64,000 nucleotides of DNA, from NCBI GenBank assembly GCA_037903475.1, contig JBAJFG010000454.1, positions 496,001-560,000 of the forward strand, in the 5' to 3' direction. The stretch is from Ancylostoma caninum. Its lineage: Eukaryota; Nematoda; Chromadorea; Rhabditida; Ancylostomatidae. Shown here in pieces: positions 1 to 13,028 of this stretch. The notes under the pieces are model-generated. The model searched no databases. It was not told the origin of the DNA and was given only the letters and a program-made list of their open reading frames with translations. Position numbers and translations under genes: made by a program. Within the stretch, counting starts at the first letter, position 1; the number at the start of each line of letters is the position of its first letter.

Positions 1-359
1 AGTCATTTGAAATCTATATCTTCCTTGTGATAAGAAGTTTTTCCTATTCTTGAACCTCCAGTTTTCCAGGAATTCTTGAGATTGCGTTGAGTCTATAGTA
101 CCTGAGGATACAATTAGGTGAGACTCGACGCAGACCGGGTTGTCACTAATGCCAGCTTGGCGTGACGTCACCAAAGTTGCAAAAATTTTGAGATTTTCAA
201 TTTTTAAACAGCGCATTCGATAGACCTAAGACCGCTGACTCTGAATATGTGATTTTCCTCTCGAATGGATCACAATGAAAAGAGTTATGGCGAGCCGGCG
301 CTTCCGACGCGACATCGCGTTTATTTCGCAGATTTTAAAGGCGGCACCGACGGGACTGT

Positions 360-1322
360 ACTTTGCTATTATATCTACTACTATCTATTACTATATCTGT
401 ACCTATGCTACAATATTTATATTACTATCTATTACTATATCTATTACTTTGGTACTACATCTATTACTATGCTATTATATCTATTACTATCTATTACTAT
501 ATCTGTCTCTGTGCTACTACATCTATTACCATGCTATTATATCCATTACTATCTCTTACTATATCTGTTACTATGGTATTATATCTATTATTATTCATTA
601 CCATCTATTACTATATCGATTACTATGCTACTCTATCTATTACTAGGCTACTATACCTGCTACTATCTATTACTACATCTATTATTGTATTGTGCTACTA
701 TATTTATATTACTATGATATTATATTTGTTACTATCTATTACTATATCTATTGCTATGCTATTATATCTATTACTATCTATCACTATATCTGTCCCTGTG
801 CTACTATGTGTACTACTATGCTAATATAGCTATTACCATCTTTTACTATATCTACAATTGTGCTACTATATCCATTACTATGCTGTTATATGTATACTGC
901 CATCTATTACTACATCTATTATTGTGCTACTATATCTACTACTATGTTATTATATCTATTACTATCTATTACTATATCTGTCCCTGTGCTACTATATCTG
1001 CTACTATGCTGTCATATCTATTACCATCTATTACTCTATTTGTTAGTGTGCTACTATATTTATATTACTATCTATTACTGTATTATTACTGTGCTACTAT
1101 ATCTATTACTATGCTATTATATCTATTACTATCTATTACTTTATCTGTCCCTGTGCTGCTATATCTATTACTATGCTATTATATCTATTACTATCTATTA
1201 CTATATCTTTCCCTATGCTACTATATCTATTACTATGCTATTATATCTCTATTACTATACTACTCCATCTATTACTATGCTACTATACCTGTTACTATCT
1301 ACTACTATATCTATTACTGCTA
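360..1322. repeat. AT-rich minisatellite built on CTATTACTAT
   Basis: About 960 bases consist of degenerate copies of short units such as CTATTACTAT, CTATTACTATG and ATCTGTCCCTGTGCTACTAT. The longer phrase ATCTGTCCCTGTG recurs near 503, 788, 976 and 1144, so there is a loose higher-order period. All three plus frames stay open over parts of it and give Tyr/Leu/Ile strings. That follows from the missing stop codons in the unit and is not evidence of a gene. Confidence 0.95.
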
Positions 1323-1884
1323 CTTCCTTGCTGTTACACTCTAATTCTTCTTCGCTGACCGCTATCATTTGATCTATGAAATCTAATTCCACGCACTTCT
1401 CGCTTAGATAGTATGCTTTTGCAGTAGATTTGAAGCAAATTATTGCAAAATTGTTCCTATTCTGCTGCCTATGCGCTTCCATGTTGATGTTTAGGCTCCG
1501 CCTTGTCTCGAAATCGCCGTCGGATAGCAAAAAAACAAATCGGCGGGCTCATTTCATGTGATGTTGCTGACATTTTGTTGCTGTTTCTTCGCGACCAATT
1601 CATTTATAGGGATTTCTTGCTACTCTAGTGGAAAACAGGCTGTTTGGGGGAGGGGGGAGGAAGGGGGGGGGCAAATTCTATCTATTTTGCAATTTCTCAA
1701 ATTGCTGCTACTAACCTGCTGATGACTAGCACACCTCTGAATCAACGGAGTTCAGGTCATCGCATGCAATTATTGCTTCTGGATAGCATATTGTGTTCTT
1801 GGATAGAGCACTTCCAGCATCGTCTCGAACTTCTGGTTATGGATGAAAAACTGCACAGCGGAGTCATGAGGAAACCAAATGCAG

Positions 1885-1962
1885 TTCGAATACTCGAGAA
1901 TTCGATGGTTCCCGAAAATTCGAGTATTCGAGAAAGACTTTCGAATGTAAGGCTCCACTGTA
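1885..1962. repeat. ATTCG-type hairpin next to a Tc1/mariner-like end
   Basis: CGAATACTCGA near 1888 and TCGAGTATTCG near 1920 form a long imperfect hairpin. It is followed by TTCGAATGTAAGGCTCCACTGTA. Read on the minus strand this ends as TACAGTGGAGCC, which looks like a Tc1/mariner terminus beside a TA target. I could not find the matching left end. Confidence 0.45.
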
Positions 1963-2211
1963 CGGATTAGCGTTGACTAAACACTGCTTTCATTCGGCTG
2001 ACGAACACTGACTTCGTTCCCATCGGCTTTTTTCTTCGTAGCTGTTTGTTTTGGCGGTTCCAGCATCGTTTATTCTGGCACTGCTAGCGAACTGGCAGTA
2101 TTTTATCGGCGCAGATGTTTTTCTTTTCAATGGATCCTCATTGTTTCGACAATTGGAGCGGATTTCTAGTATCCGAAAATGCTGGGAGGAATCGAATTGA
2201 ACGAAACTCGA

Positions 2212-2554
2212 CTACTCAGAACCCCAAAACAAGTTGTCGGCCCAGCTTTGCCCAAAAACAACTTGTAAACAAGCTTTCAACTAGCAAATCATTGTCAACA
2301 AGCTTGAGGTCATCATGCCACCCAAAACCAAGTTGTCGACAAGCTTTTCTCCCGACAACGTGTCGACAAGAAAGAAAAAAAACAAGTTGTCGACAAGCTT
2401 TTCTCCAGACAACTTGTCGACAAGAAAGAAAAAAACAAGTTGTCGACAAGCTTTTGGGCGGACAAGTTGTCGACAAGGAAGTGCAAAACCAAGTTGTTGA
2501 CAAGTTTTTGGAAGAGCAAGTTTCAAAACAAGTTGTTTTTGGGGTTCTGAGTAG
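2212..2554 (+). mobile_element. Palindrome-array element copy 1 (TTGTCGACAA family)
   Basis: The element begins CTACTCAGAACCCC and ends with its reverse complement GGGGTTCTGAGTAG, so it has inverted ends of at least 14 bases. Inside, after a left module (TGTCGGCCCAGCTTTGC, then a segment with TCATCATGCCA), there are about six close-packed units of AAGTTGTCGACAAGC or ACTTGTCGACAAG. Each is centred on the perfect palindrome TTGTCGACAA. No transposase is present, so it is presumably mobilised in trans. Overlapping open frames on both strands are by-products of the repeat. Confidence 0.8.
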
Positions 2555-2888
2555 TTTCGAAAATGGGTGTTACGGCAACTTCGGTAATCGAGGATTCGCT
2601 GCTGTACTGTTCAGCTACTATTACTGTTATTGTGTTTTTATTACTGTGCTGCGACTATCCAACTTTCTTCTCCAATTCTTAAGAGATGCCTAGCCTTCTG
2701 CTATCTCTCTCTGCTATTTTCTTCGTTTGATCGTAAGTTTATCACTCAGCAGTTCACTTGCTTAGAAAAATTCAGTTGCTTACTTTTCTTTTTACCTTTT
2801 TTACCTCTCAGCTATGAATTTTAAGTGAATCCTGATTATCGAATTCAGTATTCAAATGGAAAGGACCTGCAGCTGTTTGCAGTAATAG

Positions 2889-3130
2889 CTATAGTTGGGA
2901 CTGAATAATGCAATAGATGCCTATCGATTTATTCGAAATCCGAAAATTCGATTCCGAGTACGTCTAAAGTTCGGATTTTTAAAAAAAGTAGGAGCAACAC
3001 ATTTTTTCAGGACTGATAAGGAGGCATTTAGATCTATCTGCTTCTTGAACATCTGAGTTCTTTGGATCTAGTCCTAAACGAATAATCGAACGAAGTGAAT
3101 TATTCGATTTTTATTCAGTCCTAAGTATAG
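2889..3130. mobile_element. Small MITE with GGGACTGAATAA-type inverted ends
   Basis: The left end CTATAGTTGGGACTGAATAA matches the inverse of the right end TTATTCAGTCCTAAGTATAG with two mismatches. The ends lie 240 bases apart and no protein lies between them. Half-copies of the right end (TTATTCGATTTTTATTCAGTCC type) occur near 7030-7052 and 18254-18274, so this is a dispersed family. Confidence 0.65.
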
Positions 3131-6100
3131 TAATAGCCGTTAATTAGCAATTTTTAGGCAAACATTCCCAAGTGTGGACCTTATAGGCAACACTCTTGGG
3201 GATTTTCACTTTGGAAGTGAGTTCTGCTCCTTTTTGATGTTCTCCATGTACAAGTCCTGTGAAAAAAATACAAAAGGTCGCGCAGCTCCGAGGGTATTCC
3301 AACTTTGAGTGTTGAAAAGGCAGGAAAATTTGTCAAGGCAACATAATTGGGTTTTGCCATGGCATGAACAATCATCAGAATACATTATCTTTGTGATAGC
3401 ATCCACACTGACCGTGTCTACGAATTCTCGCCCGTTCTACAGCGATCTACAGACTTTGGATGGCGATATCCCGCCAGTATGTACGTCAACAATCTTTTTT
3501 TGTCAACAATCACTTGAAGGTAGCGCGACTCCCCGAAAAATTGAGAACTTGAGCTCAAAGGGTCTTGCAAGGTAGCAAAGCTCAACTTTAGGGGTATTCT
3601 GGCTTAGCTTTTTGAAGCCGACGAATCTGAAAAGAAGCCTCTGCTCTCAACATTCCACGAATTTTCCGCTCATTTCGATTTCTTGACATCTTATTGATTT
3701 TTACGCACTTCCTTAATGGCTCTTTCCTTTGCATATGGAATAGAAATCGATTAGGGGCTTCACATCATCACATCGTTACGATGGCTGCTGGTGGCTGGTG
3801 TATTGTAGCAGGTTTCCGAGAATTGATGGTGTTTTCCCGGTTAGTATGCGCAACGGAAACCACTGATGTCCACTTATATAACATCTAAGCCATGTTGTAT
3901 TTGGGCCGGGTTTCTTTGGTCCATTTGAGTAATACTGCACACACCCTCGACGATCCATCGAGTCCATCTTGTGGCCCTTAGCATGGTTGGTGGACCTCTT
4001 ATACCACACCACTTCGTGTCCAGACCGTGCTTATTTCACTGGAAATTCTTCGCATATTTACTGATGTTATCTTTTCCTGAATAAGAATGCACTATCCAGC
4101 TGATTTACTGAATATTTATGACTAATTAGAATTTCGGCGAGGATCTGCTGCAGTTTCGTGAAGAGGCGAGGTGGAACAATGGTGAAAATTCTTTTATTAT
4201 AGAAAGGATCTACGAGGAGGGGCTAAATCACCAGGTCTGGAAATGATCCGGGATTTTTCTGAGAAACGAGTCAAAAAATCCACAGTTCAGCAAAATAATA
4301 GCAATTTCAAGGATTAATTTGAAAGGATTCGTCTTCCTTATTTTGACTATTGCTCTGAGATGACCTTTTCCAAAAATTTCTTTCTCCTGAGGACCCATTG
4401 AGTCTTTTTGCAAATTTTAAGAATTATTTTACATTAATAGGGGTGCCGGGTACATCTACAATGGCTAATTTTTCGGTCCAACTCCCTCCTACACCCATGG
4501 GACTCGCGGCTTTTCCCTTTTTTCACGTTTTTATGACAGCAGATCCAGTCAGTGCTGTGTTTGTCGTCTGCTGTTGGAGAAGCTTCCCGCTGTGAAGTCA
4601 CGCTTTCACCGTTTTGTCTCCGAACTTTCTCATTTCGCTCCATTTCACTTCACATCCATTTCGGTATCCACGTTTGTCGGTGGATTTATGCAAAATATAG
4701 CTAAATTCAATAGATTTTCCCGTTTTCTCATACTTTTTCCTTTTGACGTACCGACAGTTGCCCACGCGACTACTATATGGCTGCTGACGTTCGCAAGAAT
4801 GGAATGCACATAATTTTCATGACGTGGCAGGCGTTGTCCTGGTAGCGTCCGTTCGTTTGTCGTAGGCTACGCGAAGGAATCGCTGGCTTCTTTTAATTTT
4901 TTCCAGTTGTTTCGTTTAGGTAGTACAAAATTAGTTTCAGAAGTGAATTCTTTGTTCAATGGCCACTGTCTTTGGAGTAGAAATTCTTCCTGAAAACGAG
5001 AGAAATCCTAGTATCCTTGTTTTAGCTTAATTATGACCTCTTATAAACTTTACTATCAAGAACTACTAGTCTCAGTAATCCCGTGGCTTTGCATACGGGA
5101 TTAACATTGTCTGTTTGTTTGTTTGTTTGTTGAGGTTTTCTATTCCTTTTCGCTTTCTCGTTCTTATGGAAAGAACGAATCGTTGTATTTTCTTTGAATT
5201 TTGTCCCTTTTTCCTTGACCACTCACTTCTGATCCTGTTACTTCGCCCATCTCCAAGGAAATTTCCCGATTTGTAAATATTTTCGCTTCACTGCTCTTGA
5301 CAAATTTTCACGAAATATTTTTGCGGACTAGTCGTTCGGATATTTCGTTGCTGAAGAACCAAGCAACATTCCTAGAGAGCTTCACTATCCGTACAATATG
5401 CTTCAACGACTTACTGGTAACATAATAAGTAATCATCGAAGAATCCTGTCCATTTTTGGAAAATCTCCTCGGAGCACCATAAAAACACCTCCAAATATTC
5501 TGAAGTTTGCTTTATTCGTCGACTGAATGCTGACGTTCAGTTGTGTCAACATTCATGGATGGAAATAGATACCAGAATACGCTATTACGTAGGTGTATTG
5601 CCTTATCAGCGAAGGAGTTTTCCATGTGTGGTGCAGCTGATAGAATAAGGACATTGTTGATTTCTTTCTGTGTTCGAAAACATTGCTTCCATAAGGAATC
5701 CCTTTCTGGATTTGAAGTTTTTGCTAATTTTATGGAATTCTAGTTGTTTTATGGTGTCTGCTATTTGTTTTTGTTCAAATATTCTGTAGAAGAAAACAAT
5801 ATTCATTATTTACTTAATAAGTCAGGCGCACTTTGCCTGGGACTGAATGCCTTATTTTCATTTATGTATTTACCTATTTATTTTCTTATTTATATATTCT
5901 TTTATTCACTTCCTACGCCCGCGAGAGTGCTATAAGCTCAAGAACTAAAGAGTACCAGTACGGGTAGTAATCGAAGTGGAAAACAAACTAAAACCGCAAC
6001 AAAATAAAAAAAAATCTTTGAAAAGGAAGAAGAAAATCCTTAAAAAGTAAGAATGAAGAACTGACAGAAAGGCGTACGAGAATTCGAGAGGTGTCCATAG

Positions 6101-9100
6101 AATTCCAGAGGTCTTCTAAAGAATTCTGTTGCAGAACCAAAGAATTCTAGACTTGGCGATGAATTCCTCATGGATTTCACGGATAACTACCCAAACTCTA
6201 CTCCTAATTACCCGCTTTCTACTTATGTTTTCTTCACTTTTACATGAGTTCGGTAGGGTTTTTTTTTATTTTCTCGAAAAAAGTTTCCCCCGAAGTGACA
6301 TTTAAAGCAATTCCATGGCGAATTTGGAGCACTCCAAGAATTTTATGGCTTGCTAGCTATAGCTTCTCCGTGCCGGCCTCGCCCTTAGTACACACCTTGC
6401 GACGTGCGGTCTTCCCGCGCCTGATGTGATTTTGCAATATTTCACTCGATGTTTACGCTTTTCGGCTGTAAAATTCGATGATTCCTATTGCTATAGTCGC
6501 CGGATGCACTTCTAACCAGTTCTAGCCGGTTAAAAAATCGAAAATTGATCGATATCGATTTGTCGGCTGGCTGGCTGTCGGATGCAGGCGTTGATCAGGT
6601 GGCGGTATCTAATCCGATTAGCCAGTAACTCGCTGCACTGGTTGTTGATGCTGAGCTCACTGCACTTTGCGGGGCGGTTGCCTCTCAGCACTGAGCGCAC
6701 ATCTCTGAGCTCAGGCTCTCGAGAGCTCGTCACGCACCTCTTGAACAGCTGATCTGCGAGCGACTCGTCTGCAACTGTCTGTACGACTATCTGCTGGCGA
6801 TTTGCTTGATTTCTACTGAACTTGAGGCCGAATAATTTATTAGGAATGCTCAAATCCGGTAATTAGATTTTGATTAACATGGAATTTTCCGAAAGAAAAA
6901 TTCCAAACAGCTGGATAAGTTGAACCCCTGAGGAATGATAAAGAAGGGTGTAGGGTATTCTCTTTTTCCGACATGCGAACTTTTTGAATCGGTTTATGGA
7001 TTTATGGATTGATAATTGAATGAATTAACTTATTCGATTCTTATTCGGTCCTATTTGCATTCTTTACGGGTTTCACCGACGTGCTTACAAATAACGCCAT
7101 TTTCCGTCCGTATCCGGAATGACGTGGTTGTTTTTTTTTTCTCTGTTCGGCTCTGACGTTCGCTTTCTGTTCGGCTATAAAGCTTGCTATAAATGCCGTC
7201 GGTGTTTGATGAAGCACAGCATTGCATTTTGTGTAGCTGTACCATCTGTTAAATTATCTCTTTTTATAAGAAGGCATTAAAACCAGATGCCATCATAAGT
7301 CTTCACGGTAGAAAGCTGGGCCTCCTAATAGGTCGAAAAGCAAGGGGGTCACCGTTAAATTTTGATACTTAATGGGGGATTTGTTTTGATTCTGGCCTGG
7401 GGGAGACCTCATGCTGGGGATTGACTGAAGCTTCTCTTCTACTGCACTGTTTCTGCAGCTGCAGGTGCAATCTGATCACTTTTTTACTTGATCTTATAAG
7501 AAACTTATGTAAAAATGGCTATAAAAGTGAAAAAATCAATAAAATTTCGATTGTTTTGGTTACTGAACAGTCTTAGTTCATGGTTTTTGGGCACCATAGG
7601 CTAAGGCATTTCATTTTTTTTTCGTCATTGTTCTTTTTACCCATATTAATAGACCTTCCGAAAGCGGTGCTCACCGATGAGCCGCGCTTTTTATTCCGTA
7701 AAATTGATTCCGTTTTTGATAGATCATTAAGCCTCGATGGTCTCCACGGTTTTCTTAGACGTTAATGTAATAGTAGCTGCAAATTAATACAATTATAAAA
7801 ATCTACTCTGGAAATTTTATGAAATCTTTGGCGCAGAGAAAGAAGCTGGATCTTGAGAAAACGTAAAAATGCGCGAAAAAGGAAGCGGTTGTCAATGAGT
7901 TAATGCAAGAATGAATAACTAGATAAAGAGATGAGTAAATGAGTAATACTTCGTACTAATCAAATCCTTGATTTCTTTTTTTACCCAGCTTATAGCTTTA
8001 TCACTAAAATTTTCAAAAGAAATATTATTCATTAACAGTAGTAGTAATAGCTCTTTCACATCTTGAGGATTAGGACTGGGTGAGTAGGGGAAAAGTGGAA
8101 ATTTCCCTGTGAACGCAGTGAATCTGGCATGACCTGTTTTCAAATTACTACTTTGGTTACTATTTCGTACTAGTTGTGTATTTTATCCAACGAACTTCCC
8201 ACTTTCAATGTCTCAATGCTTGTGTAGTATTTCTCCTTTTTCTTGCTACGTCTTTGCGATGGAGTTTTCTTCGACATCAGCTCAGCTTAAATCCACCCGG
8301 TGCACTTCAACTAAGAAATAAAAATTGCAGCCAAAATCACCTGGATATTCTCTGGAGAAGATTCTTACGGCTCTCCATTTCTTTCCTTCTCTGATTCCCC
8401 TCGTCTTCCCCAACTAGCCCTTTTTTTACTTCCTAAATGTCCATCTTCATCATTCCATTGTACATCTTTTCCATCGGATCCATTCGGCTCGAATTTCATC
8501 GCTCCGACAAAGAAATTCTATTATTTTCTTATGAGGAATGGTGAAAATTGTGCTGGTTCTGTAAAATCGGGTAATAAGAGAACGTGACGCTATTCTATTC
8601 ACATATGTATATTCACGGTTAATCTGGTTAATTTGCTGTATAACACCTCATTTTTGCCAATTTCTGCCATGGTATAAATGGGGTGACATACGCAAATATT
8701 GGTTGGGAAGTCGACGATTTTTGGCCAACATGAGCATAAGACGAGTGGCTGCACGTATAAATATCCAATTAACCCGTCAATACGTCTAATCTTTCACCTG
8801 TGTCTGTGTTCTATACGAATTCCTCCACATTTCCCGGATCATAGGTCTTTTCCTTTGGGAAATCAGTAGCGAATCCTTCAATGCGAGCCTAGAAGCACGT
8901 TGGGATAATTTTTAGCGTTTCCAATGTTGCAAAGGGTTCCTGGAATTCAATGTGAATCCAGGCTGTAGGCCGCAGGGGAGAGCCTGTTTCCAGATGCTGT
9001 TCTTTCGCTTTACAGCAGTCGTCCCACCCCATGGTCACATGGGATTCATCTGAAAGTCGTCTTTCAATCCAGAAATCATTCATAGTCCGCTCTGAGCAAC

Positions 9101-9746
9101 GCCTGGGACTCACTCACCTGCTGCCTCCCACCTAATTTTCCTCAATTTTTCACGACTCCACTGGCTGATGCCTCCTAAGATGCCTCCCCCGCTCCCAGTC
9201 CTCGCCCCGGCTCACTCCAGCAGGCGGCTCCTCCCAGAGGAGGCCAACGCACTCGATTATCTACATGTGAAATTGCATTCCTCCCTACTGACGCCTCCAG
9301 CTTTTATTGTTAACCCCCTGAGAGGCCCGCGGCGTCTTTACCGCGAACACATCGCCACTCCTGCCGGCCTCGGCACATCTCATTCTGCGTTTTTCTCTTC
9401 TTATCAGCTCAATGTTGACACAGAAAATGATCCCTCTTATCCATGTTTGTGTCGTCGCACGCTCGGCTCGAATTCCGCCGCTTTCGAGAATGCTCGCTGC
9501 GCCGCAGCCATCGCGAAGCATCCTGGAAAACAGCTGATTTCTTCCTGGACTGGCTGAAAAAGAGATTTTTCGTTCCGTTTGAAAGCGACTTCCGAGAAGG
9601 CAAAGCGAGCAAAACGAGCTAGGTCACTTCTTCTTTCTTCCTCTGATTCGTTGTATTTTTCCTCATTTAATGGTTTTCCTTATTTACTTATTGCTTTCCT
9701 TTCCCTTATTCCTTATTTTATGGAATGTGTGCCTCATTTTTTGATC
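3131..9746. other. Long stretch without a recognised gene
   Basis: Only short open frames occur here. None has flanking splice signals plus a recognisable motif. A GC-richer island at 6545-6830 and a C-rich island at 9165-9560 keep longer frames open (107 and 129 codons), but neither shows a family signature. There is a (GTTT)n run at 5113-5132 and a cluster of AGAATTC-like words at 6075-6165. Confidence 0.6.
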
Positions 9747-10451
9747 CCTCAGAACCTTCAAAACAACTTGCTGACAAGTATTTGGCGAGCAAGTTTCCCA
9801 TCGCATCCGAAGCTTTCTCGCACTCGAGCTTGTTGACAAACTGATTACTTCCCATCTTGTCGACAAGTTGTCAGCTGTGTAAGATTGTGTTGACAACTTG
9901 ACGTCACTCGTTGTTGCCGACAAGTTATCGATTCCAAAACTTGTTCACAACTTGCCTTTGCCTTTCTTTGCTGACAACTTGTCAGGCGTGCAAAATTGCC
10001 AGCAGTTTGCGCTCGCCTTTTCTAACTGGCAACTCGCCGGCCGTTAACGCTTGCCGAGATCTTGGCTTTTGCGTTTTATTGCAATCAAATTGCTAACACC
10101 CCTCTTCATTTGTGTCATGGTGCTTGCATCGTATATTACGCGGGTGAGGAAACTAGATAGCACCATCCTTCGACTCTCTCTCGTCGGCTAGTTGCTCGGC
10201 TGAAAGTTGTCGACAACTTGTTGACAGCCTTTACACCAAAGAGCTTACTGGCTTGCTCTTGTGGAAATTAGTCGACAACTTGTTTTGGCTCTTCCTTGTC
10301 GACAAGTTATCAGGAGAAAGGATTGCTGACAACCTGTTTCTGGATGGTATGATAACGCCAAACTTGTCGACAGCCACTTGCTAGTTGAAAGGTTGTCTGC
10401 AAATTGTTTTTGGGCAGAGGTGTGCTGACAACTTTCTCTAGGGGTTCTAAG
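9747..10451 (-). mobile_element. Palindrome-array element copy 2, inverted and diverged
   Basis: The left edge CTCAGAACCTTCAAAACAAC and the right edge GACAACTTTCTCTAGGGGTTCTAAG are imperfect inverse copies of each other and resemble copy 1. Diverged units with TTGTCGACAA or TTGTTGACAA lie between them. The module that sits on the left in copies 1, 3 and 4 is here on the right, reverse-complemented: ATGGTATGATAACGCCAAAC near 10345. This copy therefore points the other way. It also shares an inner word (GTATATTACGCGGGTGA, 10132) with copy 4. Confidence 0.7.
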
Positions 10452-12486
10452 ACTTGGAGCAAAAAAATTCTTGGTGATTCTAGATCGATAACTGGATAAA
10501 GATCAAGATTTTTCCCTATTTTCTCCTCGAGTTCTCTGCATTTTCCCTTACTAAATAGAATGCATGTCACATGTGACAGGTTTTTGTTGGTTTATTGATA
10601 CTTACAGTCGATGATTTACTGGTTTTCCGGGTTAGCATCTCGATAATTTCAATTTTTATTCTCATTGATACGTTTCAGGATTGAGTTCCTATCTTGTTGC
10701 AACTTTTTCCGACTATGCTTATGTTTTACTTAAGTTCCACCGTTTTCATTTGGTTCGTAGTAATCTGAGCAGAGCACTTGAAACATTTTGATGTGTATTT
10801 GAAGTTGATTCAGCTTTTTTTAAGCAAAAATTGTTCTTTCTTGAACATGCTATTATTCTAATGAGAATGCCTGCGTTTCGATGAAGAGCCTGAGGGATCG
10901 TTTATTTCTCTGGATTATCTAATTTAACCCCTCTTTAACATGCCTTGATCCCACCTATGCCACTCAGCTCCTGATCCCCTAGCGATTATTTTCTCACATG
11001 ATTCCAGGTATATCTAAGGACTTTTCGTAGGAAATCGGTCGACTCTAAGAATCGCGCTTACTTTTGGTGTGTAGGAGGCGCTGCTCCACTTCGATGACAA
11101 ATAGCGGCGATTTTCGCGTCAGAATTAGGGCTATTATTGTGTCGTGGAACGTTATTAGCCATGTGAACCATCACATAGTGGTCTAGGACATCACATAGTC
11201 TTCTAGGATGTGATCTCTTTGTGGCGTTAACAGCCTAATTCCTGAGAATTCTTCTTCATTCGGAGTTTTTCCTTCATTTTCTCGGGGTGATTCCTGGCAC
11301 TGTAACGGTTATTGACGATCTTCGATCATTTTTCTCTTACGATTTCATCTACATACTATCCATTTCTTGTTGGTTTTTCATTACCTATGTTCTTATGCGT
11401 TACTCTTTTCCCCACAATATTCCTGTCAGATTTACGCCTTCTATTTCTTTGCCAGTTCTGATATGGTGTGACTTTCTACAAACCAGTTCCTTTACAGATA
11501 ATTATCTTCATTTTTACTCTCATATTTCAGTTTTGCTTTGTACACGTCTTTAATGTGTACTTTTCCATTTGTCGTTTATTTTCAGTTACCACAGCTGCCA
11601 TTATGTTCTCAATAAGTCCATCACACGACCAAACTCTCTGTCTGTTATTTTTGAGATTTGGTGTTGGTCTCTAACCAGTGATATATTTCGCCGGTGAATT
11701 TATGCTTATCCGTGTTTTTCTTCTAGTTCAAAGCCTGCTAGTCACTCAGCAGCACCTCCTGTCTTCGTCTTTCCTTGCCATCCCGTTGTGCGCCTTCTCT
11801 GACTGTAAATGTGACAATAGTTACAGCCTGTTTGCCTTGTTGTTTCTGAATTTGTCAGTGTTTTCCCTCAAAGGCCTACAGAGCAGGTTTGGCATGCATG
11901 CATTTGAAGCGTTTGAAAAAAACGAGAACAACATAGTAAAACAAAAAAATCGATACCTATAGCACACAAACACATAGAAAAATCTTATACATAGTACTCC
12001 GATATCTACAATTATGGTGGATTTTTTTTTCAAGCTAACATCTGCTTGTTGTTGTGGCCCTGGTGTTAGGTACCGCAGCTATCACGCCTAACCCATGGGT
12101 AGCACTACCCATAATGGGTAAAACTTCATGCATCAATTTCACCTTTACCCAATTTTTGCCTCCATGGGTATGAGATTACCCATCCATTCAATGATGAATG
12201 CTGTCCTAGAGCTATTAGTCATTCTCTCAATTTGTTTAATCAACTTCCTGGTTTCGGTTCGTGCTTACTCTTAGCTTTCACCGACTAAGCACTTGAGCTG
12301 TCTGCTAGCGTGATTATTTCGCGATCAGGATGTCATGTTTTTTTTTAATTTGTTGCTCACCTTTCTTTTTTTGTTCCTTTCTCTCTTCCTTGTCCTCCCA
12401 GAACACTCTTGGAGGAGTTCTCCGTGCAATAATTTAGTCTATTTTCATTTGAATTTTTTCCAATCACTTCCCAAGAACTTGGTATA
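10452..12486. other. No gene recognised
   Basis: The stretch is AT-rich with only short unsupported open frames. At 12090-12185 there is a knot of GGGTA/TACCC words (CCCATGGGTAGCACTACCC). This is a repeat motif seen again at 21490-21580, 24170-24275 and 57120-57450. Confidence 0.55.
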
Positions 12487-13026
12487 CAGGGGGGGCCATA
12501 AGTTATTGTACAACGTTTGCTCATTTATTTCTCCACCAGCAACACATGGATTATCCTGCTCTTTTCGCTGCCGAATAGAGCAGGGATCAAAGTATCTTAC
12601 AGTTAAAACCCGGTTTCCCGGGAGAGTTTTGCTTTGGAGCAGTTGGACTTAGAACAGGTTTTTGAAAAAAGCGGGTTGATGTGGAAATTTTTTACGAAAA
12701 ATCCACCAAATCTCTAAAGTGGGGTGTACTGCTTAGATGCATCTTAAAGAGCAAAGAATGCTCTTTCTAAAAATATCAAACTGTTTTTGTGGCTGTTTTG
12801 CTCGGAAATTGCGGGCAGAGTTAGTGCATTTTGCGGCACCGAAAGTCTGCAATGAATGTTTCCGATAAACTTTTTTCGTTATCTTGGAAGTATCCAGGAG
12901 GTTTTTGTGATCAAAAGATAGAGCAAATCCAGCTCTATTAAACAGTGCCTAGTGCGGCAAAAAATATTTTACTACTGCGGAGAAATGGGCCAGCAAACGT
13001 TGTACAATAACTTATGGCCCCCCCTG
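12487..13026. mobile_element. TA-flanked MITE with 36-bp perfect terminal inverted repeats
   Basis: The left end starts CAGGGGGGGCCATAAGTTAT and continues TTGTACAACGTTTGCT. The right end is its exact reverse complement through at least 36 bases and closes CCCCCCCTG. A TA dinucleotide flanks each side (12485-12486 and 13027-13028), the duplication expected of the Tc1/mariner superfamily. The 540-base interior has no transposase frame, so it is non-autonomous. The near-perfect ends suggest recent insertion. Confidence 0.92.
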
Positions 13027-13028
13027 TA

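Noticed and set aside
265..1372. Several overlapping open frames of 100-200 codons rich in Tyr, Leu and Ile
   Set aside because: They lie in all three plus frames of one simple repeat. The openness comes from the unit lacking stops. There is no domain or splice context.
2330..2500. Regularly spaced palindromes suggestive of a CRISPR array
   Set aside because: The genome is eukaryotic (spliced genes), spacers are not unique and equal in size, and the array has transposon-like ends.
2115..2693. 192-codon plus frame with Cys/Arg/Lys/Thr repeats, and matching minus frames
   Set aside because: It is generated by the palindromic array. Both strands are open because the unit is self-complementary.
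9168..9557. 129-codon plus frame rich in Pro and Leu
   Set aside because: The ATG start and GC bias are tempting, but the minus strand is equally open, there is no splice partner and no family is recognised.
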